Below, piece by piece: positions 44,520 to 54,633 of a stretch of 64,000 nt of DNA. Position numbers and translations under genes: made by a program. The notes below the pieces were generated by a model. That model saw only the letters and a program-made list of their open reading frames with translations. It searched no databases and was not told where the DNA came from. Every line of letters starts with the position of its first letter. Positions within the stretch are counted from its first letter, which is position 1. Source of the DNA: Pseudoteredinibacter isoporae_A (GTDB lineage Bacteria > Pseudomonadota > Gammaproteobacteria > Pseudomonadales > Cellvibrionaceae); contig NZ_BAABWJ010000006.1 in NCBI RefSeq assembly GCF_040372805.1, forward strand, positions 62,001 through 126,000, in the 5' to 3' direction.

Positions 44520-45392
44520 ATGGACACACAGTCCCTAAACGCCTTCTGCGCCGTCGCCGAGCTGCGCTCGTTTTCCGCAGCGGCCCAGAAGTTGCACCTC
44601 ACTCAACCGGCCATCAGCAAACGCATTTCCGGCCTAGAAGAACAGCTCGATTGCAAATTGTTCGATCGCATTGGACGGACGGTAGACTTAACCGAAGCCG
44701 GACGTACGCTCCTACCCAGAGCCAATAAAATTCTGATGGAAGTGGAAGAGACACGCCGCTTAATCAGCGACAAAAGCGGGGAAATCAGTGGTACTTTGAA
44801 CATGGCCACCAGTCACCATATTGGACTGCATCGCCTACCGCCGGTATTACGACATTTTTCGCAGCAATATCCAAAGGTAACACTGGCCATCGACTTTATT
44901 GATTCGGAAAGAGCCACGGATAAGATTCTGCATGGCCAACTGGAACTGGCCGTCGTCACGCTCGCCCCACAGAAACACGAAAAGATGATTGCCAACCATA
45001 TCTGGCATGACCCTCTGATCTGCGTCGTTGCCAAAGAACACCCTCTGAACAACGGGGCTCCTATTGAGTTAAAAACCCTGAGTGAACACCCCGCTATTCT
45101 GCCGGATTTGAGCACCTTCACCGGGCAAATTCTGAAACGCCAGTTTGACCAGTTTCACCTGCCTCTGGATGTCAGCATGGCCACCAATTATCTGGAAACC
45201 ATCAAAATGATGGTTTCCATTGGCCTGGGTTGGAGTGTTTTGCCGGAAAGCCTGATCGATGGGCCACTGACGGCCATTGAGGTGCCGCAGCTGAAGGTCA
45301 GCCGCGAATTAGGATGCATTTACCATCAGGGCCGCAGTCTGTCCAAAGCGGCCCAGGCTTTTATTCAGGTGTTGCAGGCGTCGGCAGACTGA
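44520..45392 (+). CDS. LysR-family transcriptional regulator, divergent from leuCDB
   Basis: A 290-residue regulator. The N-terminal winged helix-turn-helix spans about 3-62 (SFSAAAQKLHLTQPAISKRI). The C-terminal periplasmic-binding-like effector domain starts near residue 90 (LNMATSHHIGLHRLPPVLRHF). GAGAGAG precedes the ATG. The divergent position next to leuC is the same as in Pseudomonas, so control of leucine genes is likely; the effector is unknown. Its 3' end overlaps the convergent gene at 45361 by 32 bases. Confidence 0.92.
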   Translation: MDTQSLNAFCAVAELRSFSAAAQKLHLTQPAISKRISGLEEQLDCKLFDRIGRTVDLTEAGRTLLPRANKILMEVEETRRLISDKSGEISGTLNMATSHHIGLHRLPPVLRHFSQQYPKVTLAIDFIDSERATDKILHGQLELAVVTLAPQKHEKMIANHIWHDPLICVVAKEHPLNNGAPIELKTLSEHPAILPDLSTFTGQILKRQFDQFHLPLDVSMATNYLETIKMMVSIGLGWSVLPESLIDGPLTAIEVPQLKVSRELGCIYHQGRSLSKAAQAFIQVLQASAD

Positions 45393-46260
45393 GCGCCCAG
45401 AGATCATCGGCCTGCTGAGCCAATCCCTGCCCAGCGCCATTGCGACTGCGCTCAGAACTCGCCGCTTTGGCATAACGGCTTGCCGCTTGAGCACGATAAA
45501 ATTTCCAGATGCGAGGCTTTTTACTGGCCTCCATCAGCTGCTCAGAGCGATTCGCTGCTCGCTGCCAAGCACGGGAAGCGGAATCATAATCACCAAGAGC
45601 ATCGAACAATAAGGCCTGAAACTCTGCCTGGTTGCCGCTGTATCGAGAAAAACGACGCGACAGTTTCATCTTGCCCTGCTCGCCCAATGCGGCGGACCAG
45701 GCGAGGAAACGGTTTTCCTGATCCGATAATGCGCCACGCAACTGTACCAATACGGCACTGCGGGCTTCTTCGTCTTCCAACTGCCGATGAACCGCTAATA
45801 GGACCAAGCCCTGGGAAATGGCTGAATCAGCTTGCTGATCAACTCGTTTCGCCAATGCGGCGGCCGATTTAAGATCATTTTTTCCGTAAAGGTCCTGACT
45901 GCTGGTGAAATCCTGCTGCATGGACCACAGCTTGGATTGATACGCCGTGCTCGCCTGTTCAAGCTGCTCTGCGCTGAAATTGGTGGCGGGCTTCAAGGTA
46001 CCCAACACCGAAGGATACGCGCCCGCGCCCTGCCAGCGACAGTAGTTGCTGATTTTGCCTTCGTTCTGCGTACACTGTTCGCGCAGCTGGCTTTCCTGCT
46101 CACTGCAAGACTGCCCCCATGCGCTCCACAAACCATCGCAGCGGCAATTAATTTTTTCACATTGTTGAACGTCTTGCGCGTGAGCGGCCGTCTGATTCAG
46201 AAGCATCAGTAATATGAGCGACTGAAATAAGAACAAGGCTTTGCGCAGCTTGGCAACCAT
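45361..46260 (-). CDS. Periplasmic protein of unknown function with cysteine-rich N-terminus
   Basis: A 299-residue protein starting at 46260 (MVAKLRKALFLFQSLILLML), which gives a typical signal peptide with cleavage near AAHA. The mature N-terminal ~50 residues carry six cysteines spaced as CxxxxCxC ... C ... C ... C, suggesting disulfides. The rest is helical and TPR-like (residues about 85-280), with repeated Ala-rich pairs such as SRRFSRYSGNQAEFQALLF. I do not recognise a family. The first ATG at 46323 is rejected because it precedes the signal sequence. Its last 32 bases overlap the lysR gene on the other strand. Confidence 0.75.
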   Translation of the reverse strand: MVAKLRKALFLFQSLILLMLLNQTAAHAQDVQQCEKINCRCDGLWSAWGQSCSEQESQLREQCTQNEGKISNYCRWQGAGAYPSVLGTLKPATNFSAEQLEQASTAYQSKLWSMQQDFTSSQDLYGKNDLKSAAALAKRVDQQADSAISQGLVLLAVHRQLEDEEARSAVLVQLRGALSDQENRFLAWSAALGEQGKMKLSRRFSRYSGNQAEFQALLFDALGDYDSASRAWQRAANRSEQLMEASKKPRIWKFYRAQAASRYAKAASSERSRNGAGQGLAQQADDLWALSLPTPATPE

Positions 46261-46407
46261 GGTGAACCCCCGTACGAAATTTGCCCGACTTGTTATGATT
46301 GTATGCATCTTGAGTCGAATCACAATCTACGCTACTCGTGCGCTCTTGTCGCGTCAAGTCCTTGTGGAGAAAACCGTCTGGAATGTGACGACGCTTCTCT
46401 CGAAATA

Positions 46408-47607
46408 CTAATCCAATTCGGCTGCACGCATACCCCAATAGGACAATAAAAAGCCAATAAAGGCCGCAGCCGCACAAAACGCAAAACACCAAAACGGGCT
46501 TAGGGCCCAGAGGTAACCACAGAGAATTGCCCCGAGTGCTCCGCCCGCACCAAAACATAAAGCGGTATAGAGCGCCTGCCCCTGGCCATGTGTTGCACTG
46601 GGGAAAAAGCGCCTTACCCATTCGATGGACACCGCATGAGCTGCACCAAAGGTCAAAGCATGTAAACATTGCAATACAAACAGAGCCAAAAAGAAATCAA
46701 CCAAAAGAGGCGTCAACAACCAGCGCGCCGCTGCGGTAAATAAGGCGGCCCAAAACAATAAACGCGCGCCAAAACGCCGCAGTAACGCGGGCATATACAT
46801 AAACAATATGATTTCAGCCAACACACCCAATGCCCAAAGGCCGCCGATCACCATTGAAGAATAACCGCGCTCTTCCAATAAAACAGAGAAAAACGTGTAG
46901 TAAGCACCATGACTGATTTGTAAAAAGAATGAGGCGATAAAAAACACCCAAACTTCACGCCGCCATAAGATATCGATAAAACGGCTTTCGGAATCACTGT
47001 GAGCATCATGATGTGTTTGATAGCTCGACGTCGATTCAGACACGGTCAAACTCGACACCCAAATGGCGACCAACAGCACCAATAGCGCTAAGGGCAACAA
47101 ACTGATTGAGAACGCATCAAAGAGCGCACCCAGCAACACGACCGCCACAATAAAGCCAACCGAGCCCCATAAGCGAATGCGACTGTATTGCTCAGGTGTT
47201 TCCTCTAAATGATCGAGCGTGACAACTTCGAATTGGGCAAGCACCGCATTCCAGAAAAAGCTGTAGGCGATCACAACGGCAAACATAGCGGCAAAACTTT
47301 CCTGCCAGAACACCCCCAGAAAACAAATCGCTGCGATACAACTGCCCCAACGAATAATGCGTAAACGCTGCCCGGTTTTGTCTGCCAACCAACCCCAAAT
47401 ATTGGGGGCCACGATTCGGGATATGGCCAGCGCGGCCATGACATAACCAATTTCCTGGGCCGAATAATCAATGCTTTGAAGATACAAACTCCAAAACGGC
47501 ACCAGGGCACCCAACACGGCGAAGTAGAAAAAATAAAATATGGATAAACGCCAATAAGGAATGCGGCTGCCGGCGGATTCGCCGACATGATTCTGCCCAT
47601 CAAGCAT
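46408..47607 (-). CDS. MFS transporter, HcaT-like
   Basis: A 399-residue major-facilitator protein with 12 predicted membrane segments. The N-terminal signature region PYWRLSIFYFFYFAVLGALV and the loop SRIVAPNIWGWLADKTGQRLR (motif A-like) resemble the phenylpropionate/LacY-like MFS_1-like branch. Substrate is unknown. It starts 18 bases downstream of aroC on the same strand, so they share a transcript; this aroC-MFS pairing is common in pseudomonads. Confidence 0.85.
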   Translation of the reverse strand: MLDGQNHVGESAGSRIPYWRLSIFYFFYFAVLGALVPFWSLYLQSIDYSAQEIGYVMAALAISRIVAPNIWGWLADKTGQRLRIIRWGSCIAAICFLGVFWQESFAAMFAVVIAYSFFWNAVLAQFEVVTLDHLEETPEQYSRIRLWGSVGFIVAVVLLGALFDAFSISLLPLALLVLLVAIWVSSLTVSESTSSYQTHHDAHSDSESRFIDILWRREVWVFFIASFFLQISHGAYYTFFSVLLEERGYSSMVIGGLWALGVLAEIILFMYMPALLRRFGARLLFWAALFTAAARWLLTPLLVDFFLALFVLQCLHALTFGAAHAVSIEWVRRFFPSATHGQGQALYTALCFGAGGALGAILCGYLWALSPFWCFAFCAAAAFIGFLLSYWGMRAAELD

Positions 47608-47625
47608 AGTGAATTATTCTGGACC

Positions 47626-48717
47626 TCAAGCTTGGGGAGGAATAACAGGGATATTATGCTGCACGGTTCCGTTCTGACCTCGGTGACGCAATAAATGATC
47701 CATCAGAACCAGCGCCATCATGGCCTCGGCAATTGGCGTTGCCCGTATGCCCACGCAAGGGTCATGGCGCCCTTTGGTCACAACCTCAACCGGCTCACCA
47801 TGCACGTTCACACTGCGACCAGGAATGTGCATACTGGATGTCGGCTTAAGGGCGATATGGGCAATGAGATCCTGGCCGGTGGAAATTCCGCCAAGCACTC
47901 CGCCAGCGCGATTCGACAAAAAGCCCTCGGGTGTGATTTCGTCACGGTGCTCCGTGCCCAGCTGTTCAACACTGTCGAAACCCGCTCCAATCTCAACACC
48001 TTTCACAGCGTTAATCCCCATCAGGGCATGAGCCAAATCGGCATCCAAACGATCGAAGATGGGCTCACCCAATCCCGGAATCATGCCGGTGGCCACCACC
48101 GAAATCTTCGCGCCGATAGAATTACCTTTCAGGCCTGCCATATATGACTCCATCTCAGGAACTTTATTGGCATCCGGGCAGAAAAAGGCATTGTTCTCGA
48201 CTTCATCCCAATCGAACTGCTCGATTTTAATCGGCCCCAACTGGGATAAGTAAGCACGCACCTGAATGCCACATTCCTGAGCAAGGTATTTTTTGGCCAC
48301 TGCACCAGCCGCCACACGCATGGCGGTTTCACGAGCAGAGGACCGCCCGCCACCTCGGTAATCGCGTACACCGTATTTTTGCATATAGGTGTAGTCAGCG
48401 TGCGCCGGACGATATTGGTCTTTGATATTGGAGTAGTCCTTGGAACGCTGATCCGTATTCATAATCTGCAAACCGATAGGCGTACCCGTCGTCTTGCCTT
48501 CGAACACGCCCGACAAGATCTGCACTTCATCCGGCTCTTTTCTTTGTGTCTCATATCGGTTTTTACCCGGACGACGACGATCCAAATCGTGCTGCAAATC
48601 CGCTTCTGAGAGTTCCAGGCCCGGAGGACAGCCATCGATGATGGCACCCAGCGCCAGGCCGTGGCTTTCACCGAAAGTGGTCACCGTGAAAAGTTTTCCG
48701 AAGCTATTACCGGACAT
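47626..48717 (-). CDS. aroC: Chorismate synthase AroC
   Basis: A 363-residue FMN-dependent enzyme (E. coli 361) that makes chorismate from EPSP. It starts MSGNSFGKLFTVTTFGESHG and contains GRSSARETAMRVAAGAVAKK and the GVLGGISTGQDL segment, all family hallmarks. It follows prmB with a 132-base gap. Confidence 0.97.
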   Translation of the reverse strand: MSGNSFGKLFTVTTFGESHGLALGAIIDGCPPGLELSEADLQHDLDRRRPGKNRYETQRKEPDEVQILSGVFEGKTTGTPIGLQIMNTDQRSKDYSNIKDQYRPAHADYTYMQKYGVRDYRGGGRSSARETAMRVAAGAVAKKYLAQECGIQVRAYLSQLGPIKIEQFDWDEVENNAFFCPDANKVPEMESYMAGLKGNSIGAKISVVATGMIPGLGEPIFDRLDADLAHALMGINAVKGVEIGAGFDSVEQLGTEHRDEITPEGFLSNRAGGVLGGISTGQDLIAHIALKPTSSMHIPGRSVNVHGEPVEVVTKGRHDPCVGIRATPIAEAMMALVLMDHLLRHRGQNGTVQHNIPVIPPQA

Positions 48718-48849
48718 AATGCTCTACTACCTTGATTGATCAATTGCTATGTAAATAAGCCAGCGACGCCAGCGTTTGTATCAAGCCTGCATTGGGCTTG
48801 TCATTGTAATATCTTGTTAAAAACGTATACCCAGCGGCCCCAAAGCCGA

Positions 48850-49740
48850 TTACGAAAGTTCGACAAGCTGTTCTTTAAACAACAGAAAAACGCCGTGGCC
48901 ACCTCGTTCAAACTCAATCCAGGTGAAAGGCAGCTGCGGGAAAGCCTTTTCAAGGGCGGGCCAACTATTACCCACTTCCACGAGCAAGGCCCCACCATCG
49001 TTCAAATGTTCAGCGGCTTCATTCAGCAAGCGACGGGTAAAATCCAGACCGTCCTCACCCGAGCCCAGAGCAATTTCAGGCTCTTGTTGATACTCGTCGG
49101 GCATACTGGCCAAATCTTCCGCATTCACATACGGCGGATTACTGACGATCAAATCGTAACGCTCCCCTTTCAAGCCTGCAAATAAATCACTTTCTACCGC
49201 CCGAACACGGTCCTGCAGCTGATGACGGGCTATGTTCTTTTCTGCCATCTGAACAGCCGCCGGGGAAATATCACTCAGATCGACTTCAGCCCACTCGAAG
49301 GCATAGGCACAGGCGATACCAATACAGCCACTTCCAGTACACAGATCCAAAACTCGGTTAGGCGCCTCATGCAGCCAGGGATGAAACCCCTGCTCAATCA
49401 ACTCGGCAATGGGGGAACGTGGCACCAAAACCTGTTCATTAACAGCAAACGACAAACCACAGAAATAGGCCTGGCCAGTTAAATACGCCACTGGAATACG
49501 CTCATTCACGCGGCGCTCGATGCGCTCGACCAGCACGCTTCGCTCCGCCATACTAAGGCGCGCCGACAGGCTGTCCTTATCGATGTCCCAGGGTAGGTGC
49601 AAACTCTGCAGTACCAACGCTGTGGCTTCATCCCAGGCATTATCCGTACCGTGTCCGAAATACAGCTCAGCATCACTGAAACGGGAAGCTCCCCAGCGAA
49701 TATAGTCTCGGATGGTGTGTAGATCTTGTTCAACAGCCAT
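48850..49740 (-). CDS. prmB: Ribosomal protein uL3 glutamine methyltransferase PrmB
   Basis: A 296-residue SAM-dependent methyltransferase that modifies a glutamine of ribosomal protein L3. The class I SAM motif is VLDLCTGSGCIGIACAYAF and the catalytic NPPY is in IVSNPPYVNAEDL. Location directly upstream of aroC separates it from PrmC, which sits next to prfA. GAAGGAAAG lies about 12 bases ahead of the start. Confidence 0.93.
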   Translation of the reverse strand: MAVEQDLHTIRDYIRWGASRFSDAELYFGHGTDNAWDEATALVLQSLHLPWDIDKDSLSARLSMAERSVLVERIERRVNERIPVAYLTGQAYFCGLSFAVNEQVLVPRSPIAELIEQGFHPWLHEAPNRVLDLCTGSGCIGIACAYAFEWAEVDLSDISPAAVQMAEKNIARHQLQDRVRAVESDLFAGLKGERYDLIVSNPPYVNAEDLASMPDEYQQEPEIALGSGEDGLDFTRRLLNEAAEHLNDGGALLVEVGNSWPALEKAFPQLPFTWIEFERGGHGVFLLFKEQLVELS

Positions 49741-49873
49741 GGGGCAGCGCTTTCCTTCAAATTCAAAGAGGCGCTATTGTACGGGAAATAGAATCCGGGC
49801 AATAGAGCGCATAGGGCCCGCCTGACACTCGAACACGCCCTGCCACTGCACCCTACATACTCAACGCCCAGGC

Positions 49874-49900
49874 ACAAAAAAGGGCTGCCAGGCAGCCCTT
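49874..49900 (-). terminator. Terminator of the prolyl oligopeptidase gene
   Basis: AAGGGCTGCC (49880-49889) pairs perfectly with GGCAGCCCTT (49891-49900). The minus strand continues with six T residues. Confidence 0.88.
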
Positions 49901-49923
49901 GGGTATCTCTCTGCGAGATTGGA

Positions 49924-52014
49924 TTATTTCAGCTGTGACAACAAGTAAGCGTAGGCCAGTGCGCTGAGCTCTGCTCGCTGCTTGATGTCCGCCGCACCGG
50001 CGTGACCACCTTCGATGTTTTCGTAGTACAGCACATCGTGCCCCTGGCTTTCCATCAGTGCAACCATCTTACGGGCATGCGCCGGGTGCACACGATCGTC
50101 GCGGGTTGATGTGGTAAAGAACACTTTCGGATACTTCGTATCCTTGCTGACATTGTGATAGGGCGAGAAAGTCTTGATAAAGTCCCATTCTTCCGCAATG
50201 TCAGGATTACCGTACTCGGCCATCCAGCTCGCACCAGCCAGCAGCTTGTTGTAACGCTTCATGTCTAACAAAGGAACCTGACAAACCACGGCGTTATACA
50301 GATCGGGACGACGGGTAAAGGCGTTCCCCATCAACAGACCACCATTGCTTCCCCCTTGAATCCCCAGATGCTTGGGAGAGGTGATCTTGCGAGCAATCAA
50401 ATCTTCAGCAATCGCCTCAAAGTCTTCATAGGCTTTATGGCGATTTTCTTTCAAAGCCGCCTGATGCCAAGCTGGGCCAAACTCACCACCACCGCGAATG
50501 TTCGACAACACATACACACCGCCCTGCTCTAGCCAGTTCTTACCGATGGTTGCAGAGTAACGTGGCAGCAGAGAAATTTCGAAACCACCGTAGCCATACA
50601 GCAATGTGGGATTTTTGCCGTTGAACTTCAGTTGTTTATCCATCACGACAAAGTAAGGAACCTGAGTACCGTCTTTTGAGGTTGCTTTAAACTGCTCAAC
50701 TTTGAAACGCTCACCATCAAACATGGACGGCGATGATTTGACTTTCTCTTTACCTGTTTTGCCTTCATTGAACAAGTACAGGGTAGACGGCTCAATAAAG
50801 CTGGAATAGCTAACCAGGAAATCTTCATAACGGTCATCGACATCCACCAGCCCCACAACCGCTTTGTCGTCTAACTCCAGGCGGTGCTCGCTCCACTTGC
50901 CATCTTTAGCTGGGGTATAACGAACCACTGAGCTGCGCACATTGTCCAACCAGCTGATCAGCAAACTGTTCTTGGTAAAGGCAACACCTTTGATGGTTTT
51001 CCCTTCGGACGGCGCTTGGAATAATTTGAAACTGGCCTTACCCGCTTTAATGTCGGCAAGACTGGAGTACAACAACGAACCCTGCTTGAAGCGCTTTCCA
51101 TTGTGCTTCCAATCAGACTTCAGCAACAAATACACATTGCCTTTGAACAGACCTTCCACATCGGAATCGCTGGGAATATCAACGGCTGTCAGTTTTTCAT
51201 CGGCGTACACGTAGGTAGTGGCGTTATAAAAATCCGTCGCATCGTTAATAAATACCGTAGTTTCTTTGCCCTTGCCTAAGGTATAAGCACGTGCAGACAC
51301 CGAAGCCTGCTCAGCTTCATAAACGGTCTTACCGTTTTTAAACCCTTTGCCGCGATGCCACATTTTCAAAACACGGGGATAACCGGAATCGGTCAGGCTT
51401 TTACCATCGCCAAAATCAGTGCCAACAATCAGAGTGTCTTTATCCAACCACTCAATATCAGACTTAGCCTCGGGAAGGTATAACCCCCCTTGAATAAACT
51501 CAGCCTTTTCCAAATCAAATTCACGGTACTCAACCGCATCGGCGCCACCACGAGACAAAGCCACCATACAACGGGTGTATTCGGGTTGCAGGCAGTTCAT
51601 GCCTTTGTAAACCCAGTTCACGTCTTCTTTTTTACCCAGTGCATCAATATCCAAAACGGTTTCCCACTTTGGCTTGTCTTTTTTGTATTCACTCAGGGTC
51701 GCGCGGCGATACAAACCACGGGGGTTATCGGAATCACGCCAGAAATTGTAGTAGTAGTTACCGTTGCGACTCGCATAGGGGATGCGGTCTTTGTTGTTCA
51801 GAACTTCCAGAGCATTGTCTACCAGCCCCTGAAAGCCTGGATATTGTTTGATGTCCGCCAAAGAACGCTTGTTCTTTTCTGCGACCCAGGCCAGTTGCTT
51901 TTCGCCCTCAACCTCTTCCAACCACATAAACGGGTCTTTTTCAGCCGCCAGGGATACACTGGCAGAGAGTGTGCTTACGCCAAAGGCGAGTACAGCCCCA
52001 AGGTGTTTATTCAT
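49924..52014 (-). CDS. Prolyl oligopeptidase, S9A family, secreted
   Basis: A 696-residue serine peptidase with a Sec signal (MNKHLGAVLAFGVSTLSASVSLAA). A seven-bladed propeller spans about residues 90-430, and the catalytic alpha/beta-hydrolase domain follows. The nucleophile Ser556 is in GIQGGSNGGLLMGN. Asp is in STRDDRVHPAHARKM and His in IEGGHAGAADI. It should cleave short proline-containing peptides in the periplasm. It is monocistronic with its own terminator. The flanking NIRGGGEFGPAWHQAALKE loop is typical of the family. Confidence 0.94.
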   Translation of the reverse strand: MNKHLGAVLAFGVSTLSASVSLAAEKDPFMWLEEVEGEKQLAWVAEKNKRSLADIKQYPGFQGLVDNALEVLNNKDRIPYASRNGNYYYNFWRDSDNPRGLYRRATLSEYKKDKPKWETVLDIDALGKKEDVNWVYKGMNCLQPEYTRCMVALSRGGADAVEYREFDLEKAEFIQGGLYLPEAKSDIEWLDKDTLIVGTDFGDGKSLTDSGYPRVLKMWHRGKGFKNGKTVYEAEQASVSARAYTLGKGKETTVFINDATDFYNATTYVYADEKLTAVDIPSDSDVEGLFKGNVYLLLKSDWKHNGKRFKQGSLLYSSLADIKAGKASFKLFQAPSEGKTIKGVAFTKNSLLISWLDNVRSSVVRYTPAKDGKWSEHRLELDDKAVVGLVDVDDRYEDFLVSYSSFIEPSTLYLFNEGKTGKEKVKSSPSMFDGERFKVEQFKATSKDGTQVPYFVVMDKQLKFNGKNPTLLYGYGGFEISLLPRYSATIGKNWLEQGGVYVLSNIRGGGEFGPAWHQAALKENRHKAYEDFEAIAEDLIARKITSPKHLGIQGGSNGGLLMGNAFTRRPDLYNAVVCQVPLLDMKRYNKLLAGASWMAEYGNPDIAEEWDFIKTFSPYHNVSKDTKYPKVFFTTSTRDDRVHPAHARKMVALMESQGHDVLYYENIEGGHAGAADIKQRAELSALAYAYLLSQLK

Positions 52015-52151
52015 AACGTTCTCGCTTCCGAAGTTATCGTTTTTTTGCCTACAATAAATAAAAACGAGGGACAGGCCCCAACCCTCAGTTGAAGACCGGA
52101 TTCAGAAGCGGCTCGGGAGACCGAGCACGCCAGGGCGAGTGAAATTTGAGA

Positions 52152-53054
52152 TTAACGCAACAATAAGTCCAAACGTGCGCTCTCGGGGCGGGATTTCAAG
52201 GGTGCCAGATCGGCAAGATTGTGTGTTTGCACCCGTTGTCCAGCAATACCTGCCTGCACGAGCGCCGTTTTGACGTGGTTCAACATGCTTCCGGCCATGG
52301 CCTCGGCTTGAGTCGAATCATAGTGATGAGCCACCGCATCCAATTGTTGTGTCGGATGGGCATGCAACACCTCCGTGATCAGCCTCGTCCACTCTGCGGT
52401 CAACTGACCGTTCTCATCCAACTGCCCTGCGCTCTGGCTTAAGCGCAAGACACCACTCGCCCGCCATTGCTTCCACAATTCCTCAGCGCTGGCCAACACC
52501 GGCGCGCTCTGATCTGACGCCGCGCGGCTCAACCATTCCTGCTGTAAGTAAATACGCTGATTCCCCCGGCGCACCAGATACAACAAGGCAAAGTGCTCTT
52601 TCCCGCCAGAACGCCAACGGAAGCTGCTCAAGCGCTGGGAATCTTCACGGCCGTACAATTGATATATGCCGAAAAAGCGATTGGCCCAGTTATTACTGCG
52701 CCCACAGTCACGCCCCTGACAACTGAAGAGAGTTTGCGCCCCTTGCGCCACTAATGACTCACGATACGCCGCATATACCGCCGATTCACTCTGTTCAGGA
52801 TCGAATTCCAAGGTTCGGCGCTGCAAATCCCCCGCAAATTCACGAGACTGCTCTGGCTGCCAGAGGCCATCGACTCGCTCAATCGGCCCCAAGGGTAACA
52901 CCCAATCTTCGCGCGTTTGCTGCTGCTCATAAATCACGCGCTTGGCTTTTACATCACTTTCCGGCCAAGCTTTCGCATGGAGCCTAGTGGCCGACAAAGC
53001 ACTGACCATGGCCATACAGACAAGCACTAAGAACACCTTACTCGATACACTCAT
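52152..53054 (-). CDS. DUF4892-domain periplasmic/envelope protein
   Basis: A 300-residue protein with a signal peptide (MSVSSKVFLVLVCMAMVSALSA, cleavage near LHA). The conserved N-terminal half contains LPLGPIERVDG and the CQGRDCGRSNNWAN motif with a likely disulfide, which I recognise as the DUF4892 type. The C-terminal ~100 residues (GQLTAEWTRLITEVLHAHPTQQ) may be an OmpA-like or helical module. Function is unknown. It is 45 bases from the hydrolase gene upstream. Confidence 0.78.
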   Translation of the reverse strand: MSVSSKVFLVLVCMAMVSALSATRLHAKAWPESDVKAKRVIYEQQQTREDWVLPLGPIERVDGLWQPEQSREFAGDLQRRTLEFDPEQSESAVYAAYRESLVAQGAQTLFSCQGRDCGRSNNWANRFFGIYQLYGREDSQRLSSFRWRSGGKEHFALLYLVRRGNQRIYLQQEWLSRAASDQSAPVLASAEELWKQWRASGVLRLSQSAGQLDENGQLTAEWTRLITEVLHAHPTQQLDAVAHHYDSTQAEAMAGSMLNHVKTALVQAGIAGQRVQTHNLADLAPLKSRPESARLDLLLR

Positions 53055-53099
53055 AATATTCCTTGTTGCACTGTCGGGCTCCCGTGAGCCTGTAAGTGA

Positions 53100-53957
53100 T
53101 TAGCCTAGGATAGCATCCATCAGTTGAGCGATGTCCTTCTGTTGGGATTCCATGTGCAAAAAGTGGCCGCCCTCAAAGGAATGCCGTTCAATATGCTGGA
53201 TGCGACGCAGCAGCCCTTCTTGCTTGGCAATGTACTTCTGTAAGCCTTCGCTGGCCGCAATCAAACAGCATTGCGCCGAAATTCGATCAAAGAAGGCTTC
53301 AATCTGTTGTTGTCCCAATTTCAATGCCGAAGCCGACATCAGTCTCGGATCACTGCTCCAAGTATACCCGCCAGCAACCGGTTTGATGCCTCGTTCAACA
53401 ATCAACCGCGCCGCCTCACTTGAGATGGTATGCAGCCCTTTTTGCCTGGCCGCAATCGCCGTTTCCACATCATTAAATACTGACGTCGCCTTATCCTGTC
53501 GGCGCGCAACATCGAGAATCGATTTAGCCAATTGGCCCGGCGTGTCTTCTGCCGCCACGGGGCCAGGGGCCAAAGCATCAATCAGACCCAAACCCAGAAT
53601 ACGCTCAGGAAAAGTACCCGCCGCCAAGGCACCAATAATCGCGCCACGGGAATGGCCGACTATATTGAATTCCTGCCAGCCCAGGCTGTCGGCAATTGCG
53701 AAGATGTCACCGATATCCTGCCAGATATTGTAGGCAAGCCCCGGTGCGATATGGGAGCTGTGACCGTGACCGGCAGTATCCAGTGCAATAAAGTGCACAT
53801 CCTCCAGGTGTTGTGTCATCGGCGCAAAACTGGCGCTGTTGTCCAACCAACCGTGAATCGCCAACACTTTGCGGCCACCGGGCTTTCCCCATTCCTGAGC
53901 GGCGACCACTCGATCAAAAACGTCAAAATGAATATCCCGTCCGCGTTCTTCCTGCAA
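53100..53957 (-). CDS. Alpha/beta-fold hydrolase
   Basis: A 285-residue cytosolic hydrolase. It has the oxyanion-region motif LAIHGWLDNSASFAPM, the nucleophile elbow IVGHSRGAIIGALAAG, an acidic residue before the lid, and a C-terminal histidine in EGGHFLHMESQQ. There is no ATG at the 5' end. The TTG at 53957 has AGGAG 8 bases upstream and is the best start. Substrate is unknown; epoxide-hydrolase, haloalkane and esterase relatives share this signature. Confidence 0.87.
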   Translation of the reverse strand: MQEERGRDIHFDVFDRVVAAQEWGKPGGRKVLAIHGWLDNSASFAPMTQHLEDVHFIALDTAGHGHSSHIAPGLAYNIWQDIGDIFAIADSLGWQEFNIVGHSRGAIIGALAAGTFPERILGLGLIDALAPGPVAAEDTPGQLAKSILDVARRQDKATSVFNDVETAIAARQKGLHTISSEAARLIVERGIKPVAGGYTWSSDPRLMSASALKLGQQQIEAFFDRISAQCCLIAASEGLQKYIAKQEGLLRRIQHIERHSFEGGHFLHMESQQKDIAQLMDAILG

Positions 53958-54035
53958 TGCTGTTACTCCTGAATGTGTTGACGTCGTGCGAATATTTCGT
54001 CGGCACGCGTTTGAACCTTGAAACCTGGGCGGGTA

Positions 54036-54524
54036 CTACGGTTGATGCAATGCAAGCAAATCCATACAAGCGGGCAAACAATCATCACCCTCCAGACACG
54101 CCAGCGCACTGGTGCCCATCATGTGTCGACCGGGCGTTAAGCCCGCCAGAATATTCGTCACCTGCCCTACGAGCGGCTGATGGCTGACACACAGTAAATC
54201 ACGAGTCGGCTGCTGCGCAAACCACTGTTCAATGCGGGCAATGGTTTGTTCCGGTGCACTCTCAGAACGTAATTCCAACCAGGGCGATTGCTCAATCGCG
54301 TCGGTTTCACTTTTATCCAAACCCAGTTCTTGCGCGGCGATTAAGGCCGTTTGCTGTGCTCGCACATAGGGACTGCTGACGATTGCCGGCGGATATTCTA
54401 AGGATACAAGATGCTCTTGCACGATCTGCGCCGTTTCAAGCCGGCCACGCTCGGTGAGTTCGCGCTCAGCATCGCTTGCCGCCTGGTAGGAGGCTTGACC
54501 GTGCCGTAAAATAAACAAACGCAT
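54036..54524 (-). CDS. sixA: Phosphohistidine phosphatase SixA
   Basis: A 162-residue member of the histidine phosphatase family. It has the catalytic LRHGQAS motif at the N-terminus, the RAQQTALIAAQEL phosphate-pocket arginine segment, and the second histidine in CVSHQPLVGQ. SixA removes phosphate from phosphohistidine proteins. It lies in the gpsA-DUF4389-sixA neighbourhood typical of gammaproteobacteria. Confidence 0.92.
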   Translation of the reverse strand: MRLFILRHGQASYQAASDAERELTERGRLETAQIVQEHLVSLEYPPAIVSSPYVRAQQTALIAAQELGLDKSETDAIEQSPWLELRSESAPEQTIARIEQWFAQQPTRDLLCVSHQPLVGQVTNILAGLTPGRHMMGTSALACLEGDDCLPACMDLLALHQP

Positions 54525-54633
54525 AAGGCGAGTCCCATTCCTGTTCCAATGTTTTCCCGATTCCTTTCAATGAAGCCGCTTAATACAAGCTATTGACAGG
54601 CCCCTTACAAACACGGAAACGTATTCAATATTA

